From positions 1-64,000 of the forward strand of contig NZ_CDBW01000003.1 of the NCBI RefSeq assembly GCF_000820145.1: 64,000 nucleotides of DNA. The letters run 5' to 3'. The position numbers were made by a program, and so were the translations under genes. Numbering within the stretch: the first letter of the stretch is position 1; every line of letters begins with the position of its first letter. Positions 32,812 to 41,770 of the stretch are shown here, piece by piece. This stretch comes from Aeromonas sobria (GTDB lineage: Bacteria > Pseudomonadota > Gammaproteobacteria > Enterobacterales > Aeromonadaceae). Below the pieces are notes generated by a model. The model worked only from the letters and a program-made list of their open reading frames with translations, searched no databases and was not told the origin of the DNA.

Positions 32812-35022
32812 TTAACGGGCGCCATCAGCTTGCGAAGCAAACTGCAGCTGCGTGCCATCGGGCAACAGCGCCAGCACGCTTTGAGCGGCCAGCTTTATCC
32901 CTGCCAACTCGGTGGCCGGGCCGAAGTTGGCTATCAGTCGGGTGCCATCGGCAAACTCGCTCTGCTGCACCTCTCCTCGCTTATCGAGCCAGCGAAAACC
33001 GGTGAGCGGCTGGTTGTAGAGCCGTTGGTGCAGCGGGCGGAAGAAGGCATCGAGCCCCTTGAGGTAGGGAATGCGCGCACTGGCACTATCCAGACTGAGG
33101 TTGAGCAGGGGCGGCACATTGTAGAGCTGCTGCAACAGTTCGGTGACCTGACGGCTCTCCTTGAACTTGAGGCTGTCCATCGTCCAGTGGTGGGTGGTCA
33201 CTATGCTGTCGTGAAAGACGCTCTGGAACAGCGGCAGCCGCAGCGCCGGATCGAAGTAGAGCCCCTGATACCCGGGCTTGAGGCGGCTCTGGCGAAAGAA
33301 GTAATCGGGCTGATGCTCGGGATACCAGGCCCCCAGATAGTAGGGTGAGCGCTTGTTGCGGCGCATATCGGGATCCTGCCAGCCAAAGCCGCTGGTCTGG
33401 GGGCCGTGGGCAAAGGCCGCGGTGCGGTTGGCAACCGCCCCGCCCTCCTCGGAGCCCACCAGCACACCCTGACTCTTGGCAATCCACGCCATCCCGGCCA
33501 GCCGGTTTTGCGCATCCTGCGCCTGAGTGGTCGGCTTGGCCGGGTCGAAGTCGTCAAACACCATGCCGGTCGCCGCCACATCGAGGAACCAGCTGTTGTA
33601 GTGGCTCGCCTGCTGCAACCAGGGCACGCGTTGCTCCATCACCGGGCGCACGCAGGCCTGATTGGTGTAGACGCCGCTGTTTTGAAAACCGCTCTTGCGC
33701 CGACCGTTCTCCTGCATGATGCCGCAGCGCAGATAGATATCCTGCCCCATCTGGGCGGTGAGCCAGCTCTGCTGCCGATTCCCCTCCGGCAGCGCCGTAT
33801 CGTAGGAGTCGTAAGGGGCAATGAGATAGCCCGCCGCTTTGGCAAGTTCAATCCCCTGCGGAGCGGCAAAGCCCGCCGTCCACTGGGGCAACCCCAGCCA
33901 GAGTTTTGGTAGTCCAGCCTGCTTGAGAGCAGCCATCATCTTGGCCGAGCTGCCATCACCCCAGCTTTGCGGCTCGTTGAGCGCAGCGCCCAGTTGCGTG
34001 GCCGCCAGTGCGCGCCGGGCAGTGAAATCGGCCGGTTGCTGACCCGGATGGCGCACCGCCAGCGCCTGTTCTACTCCGGCCAGCACCCGGTTTTGCAGAT
34101 AGCGGTTGCGGGCCAGATCGGGCGCTTGCAGCGCCGTTTTGCTCTCCCCCTTGAGCCAGTCAGCGGGCATCAGGCGGCGTAGCGTGGGCCAGCTCTTCAC
34201 ATCCTGTGGCACCAGCAGTCGCTCGCCCCAAAGGTAGAGGTGAGAGGCGCCGATCAGCCGTTTGCCATCCGGTACCGCCGCCAGCTTGCTTTCGAGCGAC
34301 ACCAGCTCGCCCCGTGCCTGCAACCAGTGGCGATAGGCCTTGGCCGCCGCCAGCCAGTCGTTGCCCGGCTGCAGCGACACCGCCACCTCATAGGGGTCAG
34401 CCTGATTAAGGCGATTGACGCTGTGGGTCGCAGTGAGGGCAATGCCATCTTGCTTAGGAGCAAAGGTGAGCCGGTTGTTGAAAGGGTTGGCAAAGAGGAT
34501 CGCCAGCTGTTGCTCCCCATGATCCAGCCCGACCAGCGGCAAGGTCAGATTATCCGTGGTGTTGATCCCCTGATACTCCTCCACCAGCGCCTTGCGCCAC
34601 GCAGTGTGGGTAGCCGGAATGCGAAATCCCTCGTGGATCGGCAGCATCAGCGCCTGTGCCCCTGCCGGAACCCGCGGCCATACCAGCTCGCCAGTGGTCG
34701 CGCGGCTCAGGGTGAGGATCAGGCGGTTGCCCTCAAGGCGGGCCAAGGCCAGCACCTCGCCATCGGCGCGGATCAGCCAGCTGGCACGCTCCCCCTCCTG
34801 CAGCAAGGCGGTGACAGGCTGACGCGGGCCGGGAGAAGAGATGGCAAGGTGCTTGCCCGATGGCAGCACAGCCTCGGCCGCCAGGGTGGCGGGATCCAGC
34901 TCGATGCGCCACTGATCGTTGGCAAGGGTCAGCGCCTCCACAGGCAGTGAGAGCAGGGAGAACAGCGGCGCCAACAGCAGCAGCGGGCGGATCCGGCTCG
35001 CTAATTCGGGGGGGAAAGTCAT
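32812..35022 (-). CDS. Secreted glycoside hydrolase, GH101/GH129-related
   Basis: 736 residues. The signal peptide is about 1-30 (RPLLLLAPLFSLLSLPVEALT). An N-terminal beta domain (about 35-250) is followed by a TIM-barrel-like region with HLYLWGERLL, LPKLWLGLPQW, YDSYDTA, SWFLDVAATGMVFDDFDP (candidate nucleophile Asp) and GVLVGSEEGGAVANRTAAF (candidate acid/base Glu). A C-terminal beta domain ends the protein. The pattern recalls the GH101/GH129 group of alpha-N-acetylgalactosaminidases; the substrate is an inference. ATG 35022 has AGGA upstream; an in-frame ATG at 35058 is possible. It follows the vxrABC-like operon by 108 bp in the same direction, so it may be co-regulated. Confidence 0.72.
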   Translation of the reverse strand: MTFPPELASRIRPLLLLAPLFSLLSLPVEALTLANDQWRIELDPATLAAEAVLPSGKHLAISSPGPRQPVTALLQEGERASWLIRADGEVLALARLEGNRLILTLSRATTGELVWPRVPAGAQALMLPIHEGFRIPATHTAWRKALVEEYQGINTTDNLTLPLVGLDHGEQQLAILFANPFNNRLTFAPKQDGIALTATHSVNRLNQADPYEVAVSLQPGNDWLAAAKAYRHWLQARGELVSLESKLAAVPDGKRLIGASHLYLWGERLLVPQDVKSWPTLRRLMPADWLKGESKTALQAPDLARNRYLQNRVLAGVEQALAVRHPGQQPADFTARRALAATQLGAALNEPQSWGDGSSAKMMAALKQAGLPKLWLGLPQWTAGFAAPQGIELAKAAGYLIAPYDSYDTALPEGNRQQSWLTAQMGQDIYLRCGIMQENGRRKSGFQNSGVYTNQACVRPVMEQRVPWLQQASHYNSWFLDVAATGMVFDDFDPAKPTTQAQDAQNRLAGMAWIAKSQGVLVGSEEGGAVANRTAAFAHGPQTSGFGWQDPDMRRNKRSPYYLGAWYPEHQPDYFFRQSRLKPGYQGLYFDPALRLPLFQSVFHDSIVTTHHWTMDSLKFKESRQVTELLQQLYNVPPLLNLSLDSASARIPYLKGLDAFFRPLHQRLYNQPLTGFRWLDKRGEVQQSEFADGTRLIANFGPATELAGIKLAAQSVLALLPDGTQLQFASQADGAR

Positions 35023-35130
35023 GGTCGGTGATTCCTGATAACACACGGGAATCGCCATTTCAGCAGATCGGCAGCCTGCGATTGTCAGGCCAATGTCAGG
35101 ATTGCGTGCACCAGCCTATCAAGACGACCA

Positions 35131-35964
35131 TTAATCCACCGGCCCAGCCTGACTGTGGCTTAGCTGCAACACCAGCTGGCCGCGCTGGCTGGTCTGCAGC
35201 AGCGAGAGGGTGCGCCAACTGTCGGGCGTGGCGGCTGGCCAACCCACCTTGCCATCGAGAGGCAGACGGTTCCACCACAGCAGGGAATATTGCGGGCGGG
35301 CCAACATCGCCTGATCGAGCCAGAGCGGCGTACAGGAAGCGGGATTGGCGGGGGGATTGGCCACCGCCTGTGGCGAGCGGGAGAGCCAGTCCAGATCCTG
35401 CACCGCAGGCAGCGGCAACGCCACCTGCCAACGCTGGCCCGCCACCGTCAGCCGCAGCTGATAGAGTCCGGCTGGCAAGGGCGTCGGTAGATCGGCCCCG
35501 ACAACCCTAACTCCGGAGTTCTCTTCCGCCTCCCACTGGGCACCTGCCAGTCGGTCACGGCCAGCGGGATCGATAAGTTCCGCGGCGGTGATGGGCCCCT
35601 CGCCGGTCAGCTGCACCCGATAGTCCCGCAACAGCGGCGCATCGCGCTGGATCAGCTCAAGACGCAGCTCGCTCACCCCATCAGGCAGAGTGAGCGGGAA
35701 ATCCTTGCCGCAGTGCTGGGCACTGAGCGCAGCCAGCATCCCCTGCCAGCTACGGCGCTCGGCATCACTTGTGAGGGCGGGCCATGCCTGCTGCAAAGAT
35801 TGCCAGGCGTGCCGGTTATCCCCCAGCAACAGCGCCAGGGTAGCCGGTTGCAGTGGATCGGGGCGATCGGTTTCCAAGAGGCGTTCGGTTGCCATCACGC
35901 TGCCTGCATTCAGAAGGCCGCCGCTTAGAGCCAACAGCAGCGCAGCCAGCGTTGTGCGCTTCAC
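35131..35964 (-). CDS. vxrC: VxrC-like periplasmic protein (DUF2861)
   Basis: 277 residues. It starts with GTG at 35964 inside the stop region of the response-regulator gene (GTGA overlap). The signal peptide is KRTTLAALLLALSGGLLNAG up to SVMA. The rest is a soluble periplasmic domain (LELIQRDAPLLRDYRVQL, GLYQLRLTVAGQRW) that fits DUF2861, the family of V. cholerae VxrC, encoded just after vxrB. Function unknown; a periplasmic accessory of the sensor is plausible. The symbol is by synteny. Confidence 0.7.
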   Translation of the reverse strand: MKRTTLAALLLALSGGLLNAGSVMATERLLETDRPDPLQPATLALLLGDNRHAWQSLQQAWPALTSDAERRSWQGMLAALSAQHCGKDFPLTLPDGVSELRLELIQRDAPLLRDYRVQLTGEGPITAAELIDPAGRDRLAGAQWEAEENSGVRVVGADLPTPLPAGLYQLRLTVAGQRWQVALPLPAVQDLDWLSRSPQAVANPPANPASCTPLWLDQAMLARPQYSLLWWNRLPLDGKVGWPAATPDSWRTLSLLQTSQRGQLVLQLSHSQAGPVD

Positions 35965-36608
35965 GCTATCACCTCCAGCCGGTAGCCGATGCCGCGCACC
36001 GTCTCGATAGCCAACCCGGGCAGCTTCTGGCGCAGTTGCAGAATATGGGTATCGACGGTGCGGGTGGAGGGAAACGCCTGATAGCCCCATACCCGGTTGA
36101 GGATCTCCTCCCGGCTCAGCACCCGCCCCGCCATCCGCACCAGCAGGGTGAGCAGGGCAAACTCGGTGGGGGTAAAGCTCACCTCCGCATCCTGCCAGCT
36201 CGCCTGCATCCGGGCGGGGTGGAGCTGCAAGCCGCCCACCGCCTGAGTGCCATCCCCCAGCTGGCGCAGCTGAGCCCGGATCCGCGCCAGCAGCTCGTCG
36301 TGGGAGAAAGGCTTGGTCAGGTAGTCGCGCGCCCCCGCATCGAGCCCGGCCACCCGATCGCTCACCTCCACCCTGGCGGTGAGCACGATCACCGGCAGCG
36401 CCTTGCGCGCCAGCCACAGGGGCAACCAGTCGAGAGCATCCCCCTCCGGCATGGTGCGATCCAGCAGCACCAGATCCGCCGCCAGCCACTGCTGCTCCGC
36501 CGCTGTCAGGGTATCGCACCAGAGGCAGCGATATCCCTCGCGGGTCAGATAGCGTTGCAGGTTCTCTGCCAGCAGCGCCTCGTCTTCGACAAGCAGGATG
36601 GTCTTCAT
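35961..36608 (-). CDS. vxrB: OmpR-family response regulator (VxrB-like)
   Basis: 215 residues. The receiver domain has the acidic pair at Glu8-Asp9, phospho-acceptor Asp50 (VLLDRTMP), Thr in VLTA and Lys in LTKPF. The winged-helix domain (about 125-213) ends RGIGYRLEV. It overlaps the kinase gene by 4 nt upstream and the VxrC-like gene by 4 nt downstream, so all three are translationally coupled. In V. cholerae the VxrAB (WigKR) system controls cell-wall homeostasis and type VI secretion. The same role here is inference from synteny with DUF3404 and DUF2861 proteins. Confidence 0.85.
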   Translation of the reverse strand: MKTILLVEDEALLAENLQRYLTREGYRCLWCDTLTAAEQQWLAADLVLLDRTMPEGDALDWLPLWLARKALPVIVLTARVEVSDRVAGLDAGARDYLTKPFSHDELLARIRAQLRQLGDGTQAVGGLQLHPARMQASWQDAEVSFTPTEFALLTLLVRMAGRVLSREEILNRVWGYQAFPSTRTVDTHILQLRQKLPGLAIETVRGIGYRLEVIA

Positions 36609-37987
36609 GATTCGGGGTCGCTCCAGAGTTGGCAGGGCAGCGTCAGGGTGAAGGTGGTGGGCGGGCCGGATAGGGTGAGGCGCCCGCCAAGACGGCGCAG
36701 CAGATGGCGCACGATGGCAAGCCCCAGCCCCAGACCATCGGCACGGGCACCGCGGCGCAGCAGGGTGGCGAGCCGATAACTCGGCAGCTCGCCGCCATCG
36801 CTGACCGCGAGGATCAAACGCCCCGCCTGCCAGCTGGCACAGACGCGAACCGGTGCACGGCCATGCTGGCTGGCGTTGCGCAGCAGGTTGTCGAGGGCGA
36901 GATCGAGCCAGTAGAAGGGGAGCGCCAGAGTCATCTCCCGCTCAAGGCAGAAGGTAGCGCCATGGCGCTCGCAAGCCAGGGTGAGCCACTCGGTGAGACT
37001 GACCGCCACCCGCTCATCCTCGAGAGTCTCTGCCGCCAGATAGTGGCGACTGGCCTGCGCCAGCTGATGCAGGCGGGCGACACTGCCCAGCAGTTGCCCC
37101 ACGCTCTGCTGAGCGGAAGGGGGCAGCCGGTCGAAATCGTGGCGCAGCTCCTCGCTGATGCCAGAGAGCGCCATGATGGGGGTGCGCAGCTCGTGGGTCA
37201 GCATCTGCAATGCGACGCGCCGCTCCCGCAGCAGGCGCCAGCGCTGCCAGCTGGCCCATCCCAGCAGCAAGATGAAACCAAGGGAGCTGGCCAGCGCCAG
37301 CCACTGCCAATGCAGCATGGGGCGCTCGTTGATGCAGAGCGCGCCGACCCGCTCCTGACAGGGGCCATCGACCCGGCTATCCAGCATCACGCCGAGCCGC
37401 TCGGCCAACGGTTGCCACCGCCCGGCGCCATAACGGCACCACTGCCCATCGGCAAGCAGCCAGAGCTGGCCGGATTGTAACAACCAGCGATCGCCCCGCA
37501 GCAGGGCGTCGAGGTTGTCATCATCAAGATCCCCAAGCCGCCCCAACTGATCGCGCCGCTCCCGCACATGGAGCAGAGCGTCGAGCCCGAGCGCCGGATG
37601 GCGAACCAACCAACGGGCGGCGCTGGAACCGCCCAGCGGATAGACGGGGTGAGCGGCAAACCAGCTGGCTGAGGGCACAGGTCCCTCTTTGCAAAGTGCC
37701 CGCAGCAGCGGCAACCACTCGGCGGGCAAGGCGTTATCTGCCCCGCACTCCTGCTGGTAGCGATAGATCGCCTGCAACTGGCGCAACGGGTAGTGTTGCC
37801 AGCCGGGCTGAAGGGAGTCGGGAGCAATCAGGCGACGGTCGAGCCGCTGCACCTCGTCAAGAGGCAACACCTGTTCGGGAGCCAGTTCGGCCAGCTCACC
37901 AGCCAAACGATCCGCCAGCGGTCCGGCCAGCACCGGATACGCAATGCCGTAGCAGATCAGGGAGCAGAGCAGCAGGATCAGGCGCAT
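36605..37987 (-). CDS. vxrA: VxrA-like sensor histidine kinase (DUF3404 sensor)
   Basis: 461 residues. A signal-like helix (1-21) is followed by a periplasmic sensor of about 200 residues with five Cys (81, 99, 184, 210, 218), a membrane helix at about 228-246, a HisKA domain with His265 (LTHELRTPIMALSG), and an ATPase domain with N-box NLLRNASQHG, SDGG and DGLGLGLAIV. The periplasmic region matches the DUF3404 sensor of VxrA. ATG 37987 begins the signal helix; the longer in-frame reading from 38080 adds unrelated residues. A 109-bp stretch of this gene (37043-37151) is duplicated at 42305-42413. Confidence 0.82.
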   Translation of the reverse strand: MRLILLLCSLICYGIAYPVLAGPLADRLAGELAELAPEQVLPLDEVQRLDRRLIAPDSLQPGWQHYPLRQLQAIYRYQQECGADNALPAEWLPLLRALCKEGPVPSASWFAAHPVYPLGGSSAARWLVRHPALGLDALLHVRERRDQLGRLGDLDDDNLDALLRGDRWLLQSGQLWLLADGQWCRYGAGRWQPLAERLGVMLDSRVDGPCQERVGALCINERPMLHWQWLALASSLGFILLLGWASWQRWRLLRERRVALQMLTHELRTPIMALSGISEELRHDFDRLPPSAQQSVGQLLGSVARLHQLAQASRHYLAAETLEDERVAVSLTEWLTLACERHGATFCLEREMTLALPFYWLDLALDNLLRNASQHGRAPVRVCASWQAGRLILAVSDGGELPSYRLATLLRRGARADGLGLGLAIVRHLLRRLGGRLTLSGPPTTFTLTLPCQLWSDPES

Positions 37988-38062
37988 GGGTTCAACTCGG
38001 CATGGCTCCGGATAGGAGAGGTGCAATAGAAGGCGGCGACACAAAAAACGACTCGCCCCAAG

Positions 38063-38099
38063 AAAAAATGTCAGCGCCATTCTTCAATGGCACTGACAT
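38063..38099 (-). terminator. Terminator of the minor pilin operon
   Basis: On the minus strand a long imperfect stem (ATGTCAG, one mismatch, GCCATT / AATGGC, CTGACAT, loop of four) is followed by six T. It lies between pilX and vxrA, downstream of the pilin operon and of the asmA remnant. Confidence 0.8.
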
Positions 38100-38164
38100 C
38101 CGGTCAACCGCTAACGGCCTTGGCGCCGTTCCCGCCACATCATTTGAACCGTGACTCACATTGA

Positions 38165-38247
38165 GCCGGCACCAGTGCCGTCTGCCCCTCGCCTTTGACC
38201 CGCAAGGCGGGCTCAAAGAGCGGGATATCCTTGCTGCGGGCGATGCC
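38165..38247 (-). pseudogene. asmA fragment (decayed duplicate)
   Basis: This 83-bp stretch matches bases 42726-42808 inside intact asmA with 75 of 83 positions identical and no gaps, in the same orientation. No start or flanking asmA sequence of useful length remains. A short stretch at about 38141-38158 also resembles the sequence at the asmA 3' end (42422-42440). It is read as the remnant of a second asmA copy lying just past pilX. Confidence 0.85.
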
Positions 38248-38309
38248 GATAGATCTGCATAGTAGACAGTCGGTCGCTCCGTTCGATCCTTGTTAGCGGC
38301 TCGTCAGCC

Positions 38310-39929
38310 TCACTGGACAAAGTGCCACTGACGCAACGCCAGCGTAGGAGCTGGCCCCTGATCTTCCCCCATATCCGCCATGCCCAGCGCCTCGTCATAA
38401 TGCACCCCGCCCGCACCGCTCTCGGTCAGATACTTGGCACGCACCGCCCCGTATAGACCGCCACTACCGGCGATCTTCATCTCGGTGAGCGGAGCATAGA
38501 GGGCGGCATAGAGCGGGGTATTGCCCGACAGCTTGACCCCATCCTTGCCACTGTATGCGGAATAGATGGAAATCGCCGGATTACCTGCCGGTGTCAGTCC
38601 CTGCTTGCCTGCCGTGACCTCGGCTCCGGCCCCGAGATCGATCTTACCGCTGACGATCAGGGTCAGACTGCTCCCCTCGCTCACCGTCAACTTGTTGCTG
38701 CCAGTCATGGTGAAATCCTTGTCGATCAGCAGCACCACATCCCCCTTGATGGTGAGACTGGCATCGGCCCCCATATTGAGGCTGTCGAGCTTGTAAACGG
38801 TCTGCTCCTTGCCAAACAGCTCCCCCTTGCCGGGTAGCGGCAGCCCGGGCTTATGCTGGTTGCTGCTGGTGACCGAGCCGGTGGCGGGATCCGTGGTCAG
38901 CACCATCTGCTGGGTGGCCCCCAGCGTCAGCGGGCCATTAGGCGGCAGATTGGCCAGCTTGGGGGATTTGGGCAGCGCCGCCACGTTGAGCGGGTCACAC
39001 ACCTGCCCGGCCACCGGTGGCAACTTGGGGTGGGTGCGGTATTGGGGGTCCAGATACTTCTGGTTTTCAGGGTCATTGAAGCTGCCAATGCCGCCATAGC
39101 TCAGCTGTCCACTGTCAATACTCGTCTTCCAGCCCATAGCAACGTCACCATTGACCGCCACCTGACCACCGATGCGCCCCCCTTTCAGGGTCAAACTGCC
39201 GCCCCCTTTCACATTGCCGGAGACCCGGACAATCTTGTCCGAAGAGGGGGAGATAATGACGTCGCTCCCTGCATTCACGTTGCCGGAGATCGGTGAGGAG
39301 CCGTTGAGGGTCACGGCCCCGGTCGCTCGCACATCGCCCCAAATCGGCGAATTGCCGTCGAGCACCACATTGGCCTTGTCGCTGACGGTCGCCACCTTGG
39401 CATTCTGGTTGATGTTGGTGCCACCATATTTGCCCTTGCGCGAATCATAGCTGTCGATAAAACCACTGCCGGAGAGGCTCAGCCCTTCGCACGCCACCAC
39501 CGAATCCTGAAAAACCTGATTGCCCGGCTCGCGCTTGAGGGCAAACAGCGCATTGAGACTGGCATTTCCCTCCAGATAGCGGCCATTGCTCTGCAACGCC
39601 AGCTTGCTGTCGGTGGAGGCATCCAGCTGATCGATGCTAAAGCGGCTGCCCACCATGGCCCCTTCGCCCTTGCCCGGTACCTTCTGCACCAGTTGATCCC
39701 ACTCGATGCGCGGTTCAGCGCCGAGCGCCTGATGCAGGGCGCGATAACTGTCGTTCATCCCCTGCTCGGCACTAAGCTGCGCATTGATCTTCTTGTGAAA
39801 ATTGCCGCTCAGACGAGTCTGCAGTTGGTTCTCCTGAATGCTAGTAAACACCAGCAGACTCGACAGCAGGCTCACCACCAGCACTACCAGCAGCACGGCT
39901 CCCTGCTGCCCCTGCAATCCCTTGTTCAT
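38310..39929 (-). CDS. pilX: PilX-like minor pilin with large beta-rich extension
   Basis: 539 residues, several times longer than PilX of Pseudomonas (about 195). The N-terminus GQQGAVLLVVLVVSLLSSLLVFTSIQENQLQTRLSGN (about 8-45) is the PilX-type prepilin segment. From about 150 to 280 the chain is a series of short Gly/Asn-rich strands (SGNVNAGSDVII, SGNVKGGGSLTLKGG, GGQVAVNGDV). They resemble a beta-solenoid or polymer-like fold, and a second such region lies at 395-500. Two distant Cys (about 148 and 314) could pair. It overlaps pilW by 4 nt. It is probably a pilus-tip or initiation-complex component. Confidence 0.82.
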   Translation of the reverse strand: MNKGLQGQQGAVLLVVLVVSLLSSLLVFTSIQENQLQTRLSGNFHKKINAQLSAEQGMNDSYRALHQALGAEPRIEWDQLVQKVPGKGEGAMVGSRFSIDQLDASTDSKLALQSNGRYLEGNASLNALFALKREPGNQVFQDSVVACEGLSLSGSGFIDSYDSRKGKYGGTNINQNAKVATVSDKANVVLDGNSPIWGDVRATGAVTLNGSSPISGNVNAGSDVIISPSSDKIVRVSGNVKGGGSLTLKGGRIGGQVAVNGDVAMGWKTSIDSGQLSYGGIGSFNDPENQKYLDPQYRTHPKLPPVAGQVCDPLNVAALPKSPKLANLPPNGPLTLGATQQMVLTTDPATGSVTSSNQHKPGLPLPGKGELFGKEQTVYKLDSLNMGADASLTIKGDVVLLIDKDFTMTGSNKLTVSEGSSLTLIVSGKIDLGAGAEVTAGKQGLTPAGNPAISIYSAYSGKDGVKLSGNTPLYAALYAPLTEMKIAGSGGLYGAVRAKYLTESGAGGVHYDEALGMADMGEDQGPAPTLALRQWHFVQ

Positions 39930-40486
39930 CCAGCTCCCCCTGCTGTGGCGTTGGCACCGGATGTGGCCAGCGCTGCCGCCCAGACCGCCTTGCGGCGGGC
40001 CACCTGCACCTCTACTCCCGGCTCCAGATAGCTGGGCAGCCCTTCGGGCAAGATGCGGATATTGACCAGCGCACCCTGCTGGCCGAATTCAAGATCCTGA
40101 AGATCCGCCAGCAACAGGCGCGGGCCGTCCCCGTCATCGCAACTGAGTACCGGCGGCGTGAAGCGGTATTGCTCGGTAAAATTGGCGGTTTTCTGGTTGC
40201 CAAGGCAGGAGAGCACCTGGCCGCCCCCCTCCACCTTGAAGGCCAGTGTCAGGCGATCCGGTGTGACGGCAATCAGCTGATCCGCCTGCTTGATGCTGTT
40301 GGTAAAGGTGAGGGTGGCAAAGCGCAGCACCTCGTTCGCCTGCTCCAGCGCCTTGCTCTGCGCGACCGTGCTCTTGATTGGGGCGTAACCGGCAAAAATC
40401 GCCAGCATCAGCATCAGACCAAGCACCATGGAGATCATCAGCTCGACCAGACTGACGCCTCGCTGTCGGGAAGGGACGCTCAGCAT
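39926..40486 (-). CDS. pilW: PilW-like minor pilin
   Basis: 186 residues. The prepilin signal QRGVSLVELMISMVLGLMLMLAIFAGY (about 8-35) has a G/V cleavage site followed by Ser-Leu-Val-Glu, keeping the conserved Glu5. The C-terminal globular domain contains two Cys. It overlaps pilV by 7 nt and pilX by 4 nt. Processed by the prepilin peptidase and inserted in the inner membrane, it primes type IV pilus assembly with the other minor pilins. Confidence 0.88.
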   Translation of the reverse strand: MLSVPSRQRGVSLVELMISMVLGLMLMLAIFAGYAPIKSTVAQSKALEQANEVLRFATLTFTNSIKQADQLIAVTPDRLTLAFKVEGGGQVLSCLGNQKTANFTEQYRFTPPVLSCDDGDGPRLLLADLQDLEFGQQGALVNIRILPEGLPSYLEPGVEVQVARRKAVWAAALATSGANATAGGAG

Positions 40487-40872
40487 AGGGGCGGAAATCC
40501 TGCGTTCAACTCAACCCGCTTGGCACCGGATACCCGCTCATCCTGCCACTCGATGGCGACCACAAAGTTGTCGCTGTAACGGTTCGGCAGCACCAGCCGG
40601 TGGCCATCCTGCAGGGTGAAACGCTTGAGAAAATCGGCCTGGGTAAACCGCTCCGGCTTGCGCTGCACCTCACACAGCGAACTCCAGATCTGCTCCACGC
40701 TGTTGCTCGCCTCGATAGTGGCCAGCGTGCTCTGCAAGCTGTAGTGCGCCTGCTGCAACGAGACCACCTGACCCTTGGCGAGACCGAGAAACACCATCAC
40801 CGCCAGCACCATGGAGACCATGATCTCCACCAGATTGAAACCCTGCTGGCGGGCAAGTCCAGCGTGTCTCAT
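40480..40872 (-). CDS. pilV: PilV-like minor pilin
   Basis: 130 residues. The prepilin segment QQGFNLVEIMVSMVLAVMVFLGLAKGQ (about 9-35) has Gly-Phe cleavage and Glu5. Short for a PilV, but complete. It overlaps the FimT-like gene by 4 nt and pilW by 7 nt, so it is translationally coupled to both. Confidence 0.86.
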   Translation of the reverse strand: MRHAGLARQQGFNLVEIMVSMVLAVMVFLGLAKGQVVSLQQAHYSLQSTLATIEASNSVEQIWSSLCEVQRKPERFTQADFLKRFTLQDGHRLVLPNRYSDNFVVAIEWQDERVSGAKRVELNAGFPPLC

Positions 40873-41288
40873 GAGCAGCTCCCTTGCAGCAGCTGGCCGC
40901 TCGGGGCCACGCAGAGCACCCGCTGATCACCAATACGATTGGCCAGGATGATCTCGGCGTGGCTGCTGCTGCCGGTTGGCGCGATCTGGATGGGCTTAAA
41001 CGGCTGGATCACCACGCCGCCACCGGGGGCCGCCGCCTGACGCAACAGCTGGCTGTCAGCCATCACCTCCCAGCCACCGTTTTCGGTGCCCTGCAGCACC
41101 ACCGGCAGGGTCAGCTTGACCGCTTCGCTGCGGGCAAAACGGTAGGCGGAAGCGAGTTCGGTCGCACTGCGATCGAGCCGCTCGGCCGCGAGGCGCTGGC
41201 TCATGGAGGGCACCCCGACCAGCAGCAAGATGGCGGCAATGCCGACCGTGATCATCAACTCAATCAGGGTAAATCCGCGCACGTTCAT
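40869..41288 (-). CDS. fimT: FimT/GspH-like minor pseudopilin
   Basis: 139 residues. The prepilin segment VRGFTLIELMITVGIAAILLLVGVPSM is followed by the GspH/FimT domain (ELASAYRFARSEAVKLTLPVVL), which is diagnostic of this class. The C-terminal CVAPSGQLLQGSC is also typical. ATG 41288 directly follows the pilE stop (TAA-G-ATG) with GGGGA upstream. An in-frame ATG at 41309 would overlap pilE and lengthen the leader unusually. Confidence 0.88.
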   Translation of the reverse strand: MNVRGFTLIELMITVGIAAILLLVGVPSMSQRLAAERLDRSATELASAYRFARSEAVKLTLPVVLQGTENGGWEVMADSQLLRQAAAPGGGVVIQPFKPIQIAPTGSSSHAEIILANRIGDQRVLCVAPSGQLLQGSCS

Positions 41289-41289
41289 C

Positions 41290-41679
41290 TTATGATCCCC
41301 AGCAGTCATGACGATTGGCCGCGCGATAACCGGTCTGATCGAGGGTCAGAGTGCCGCACTCATCCTGTTGTCGCGTCGTTGGAATGGCTTTGAGCAGGTA
41401 GTCACCAGCGTCTTGCTGGCTGTAGCTGAATTGGTAGAAATCCGTGTTGGAAGGGGTGGCAAACAGGTCGGGATAACGGCCCTGCTGGGTATAAATACGC
41501 TCGAGGGCGAGCGCCTGCTCCAGCAGTTGCTGCTGCGCGTCGTAGCGACGCCCCTGTTGCAGATAACCCTGATACGCAGGCAGCGCGATGGCCGCGAGAA
41601 TGCTGACAACCGTCATGGCGATCAGCAACTCGATCAGACTAAAGCCCCGGCAATGGGGCCATGCCGTACAGTCGCTCAC
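41290..41679 (-). CDS. pilE: PilE-like minor pilin, first gene of the operon
   Basis: 129 residues. The prepilin segment CRGFSLIELLIAMTVVSILAAIALPAYQGYLQQGRR is classic, with ALPAYQ/RYDAQ continuing into the PilE family domain. Two C-terminal Cys (DECGTL and HDCWGS) form the expected disulphide loop. It opens the pilE-fimT-pilV-pilW-pilX operon, the order found in Vibrio species (V. cholerae VC0857-0861, as recalled). Confidence 0.88.
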   Translation of the reverse strand: MSDCTAWPHCRGFSLIELLIAMTVVSILAAIALPAYQGYLQQGRRYDAQQQLLEQALALERIYTQQGRYPDLFATPSNTDFYQFSYSQQDAGDYLLKAIPTTRQQDECGTLTLDQTGYRAANRHDCWGS

Positions 41680-41741
41680 TTATCATCCTTGGCAAGTGTT
41701 GTTATTGGTCGGCCCTGGGCCGTGAAACAGCTAACTTAATA

Positions 41742-41770
41742 ATCATAAAAAATTAACTATCTCGATTGAA
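41742..41770 (-). promoter_or_regulatory. Probable promoter of the minor pilin operon
   Basis: On the minus strand TTCAAT (41770-41765), a 17-bp spacer and TATGAT (41747-41742) lie about 63 bp before the pilE start, in an AT-rich stretch. Confidence 0.4.

Noticed and set aside
35965..36519. In-frame upstream extension of the VxrC-like ORF through the response regulator gene
   Set aside because: The extension is the wrong frame of the response regulator; a signal peptide begins at GTG 35964.
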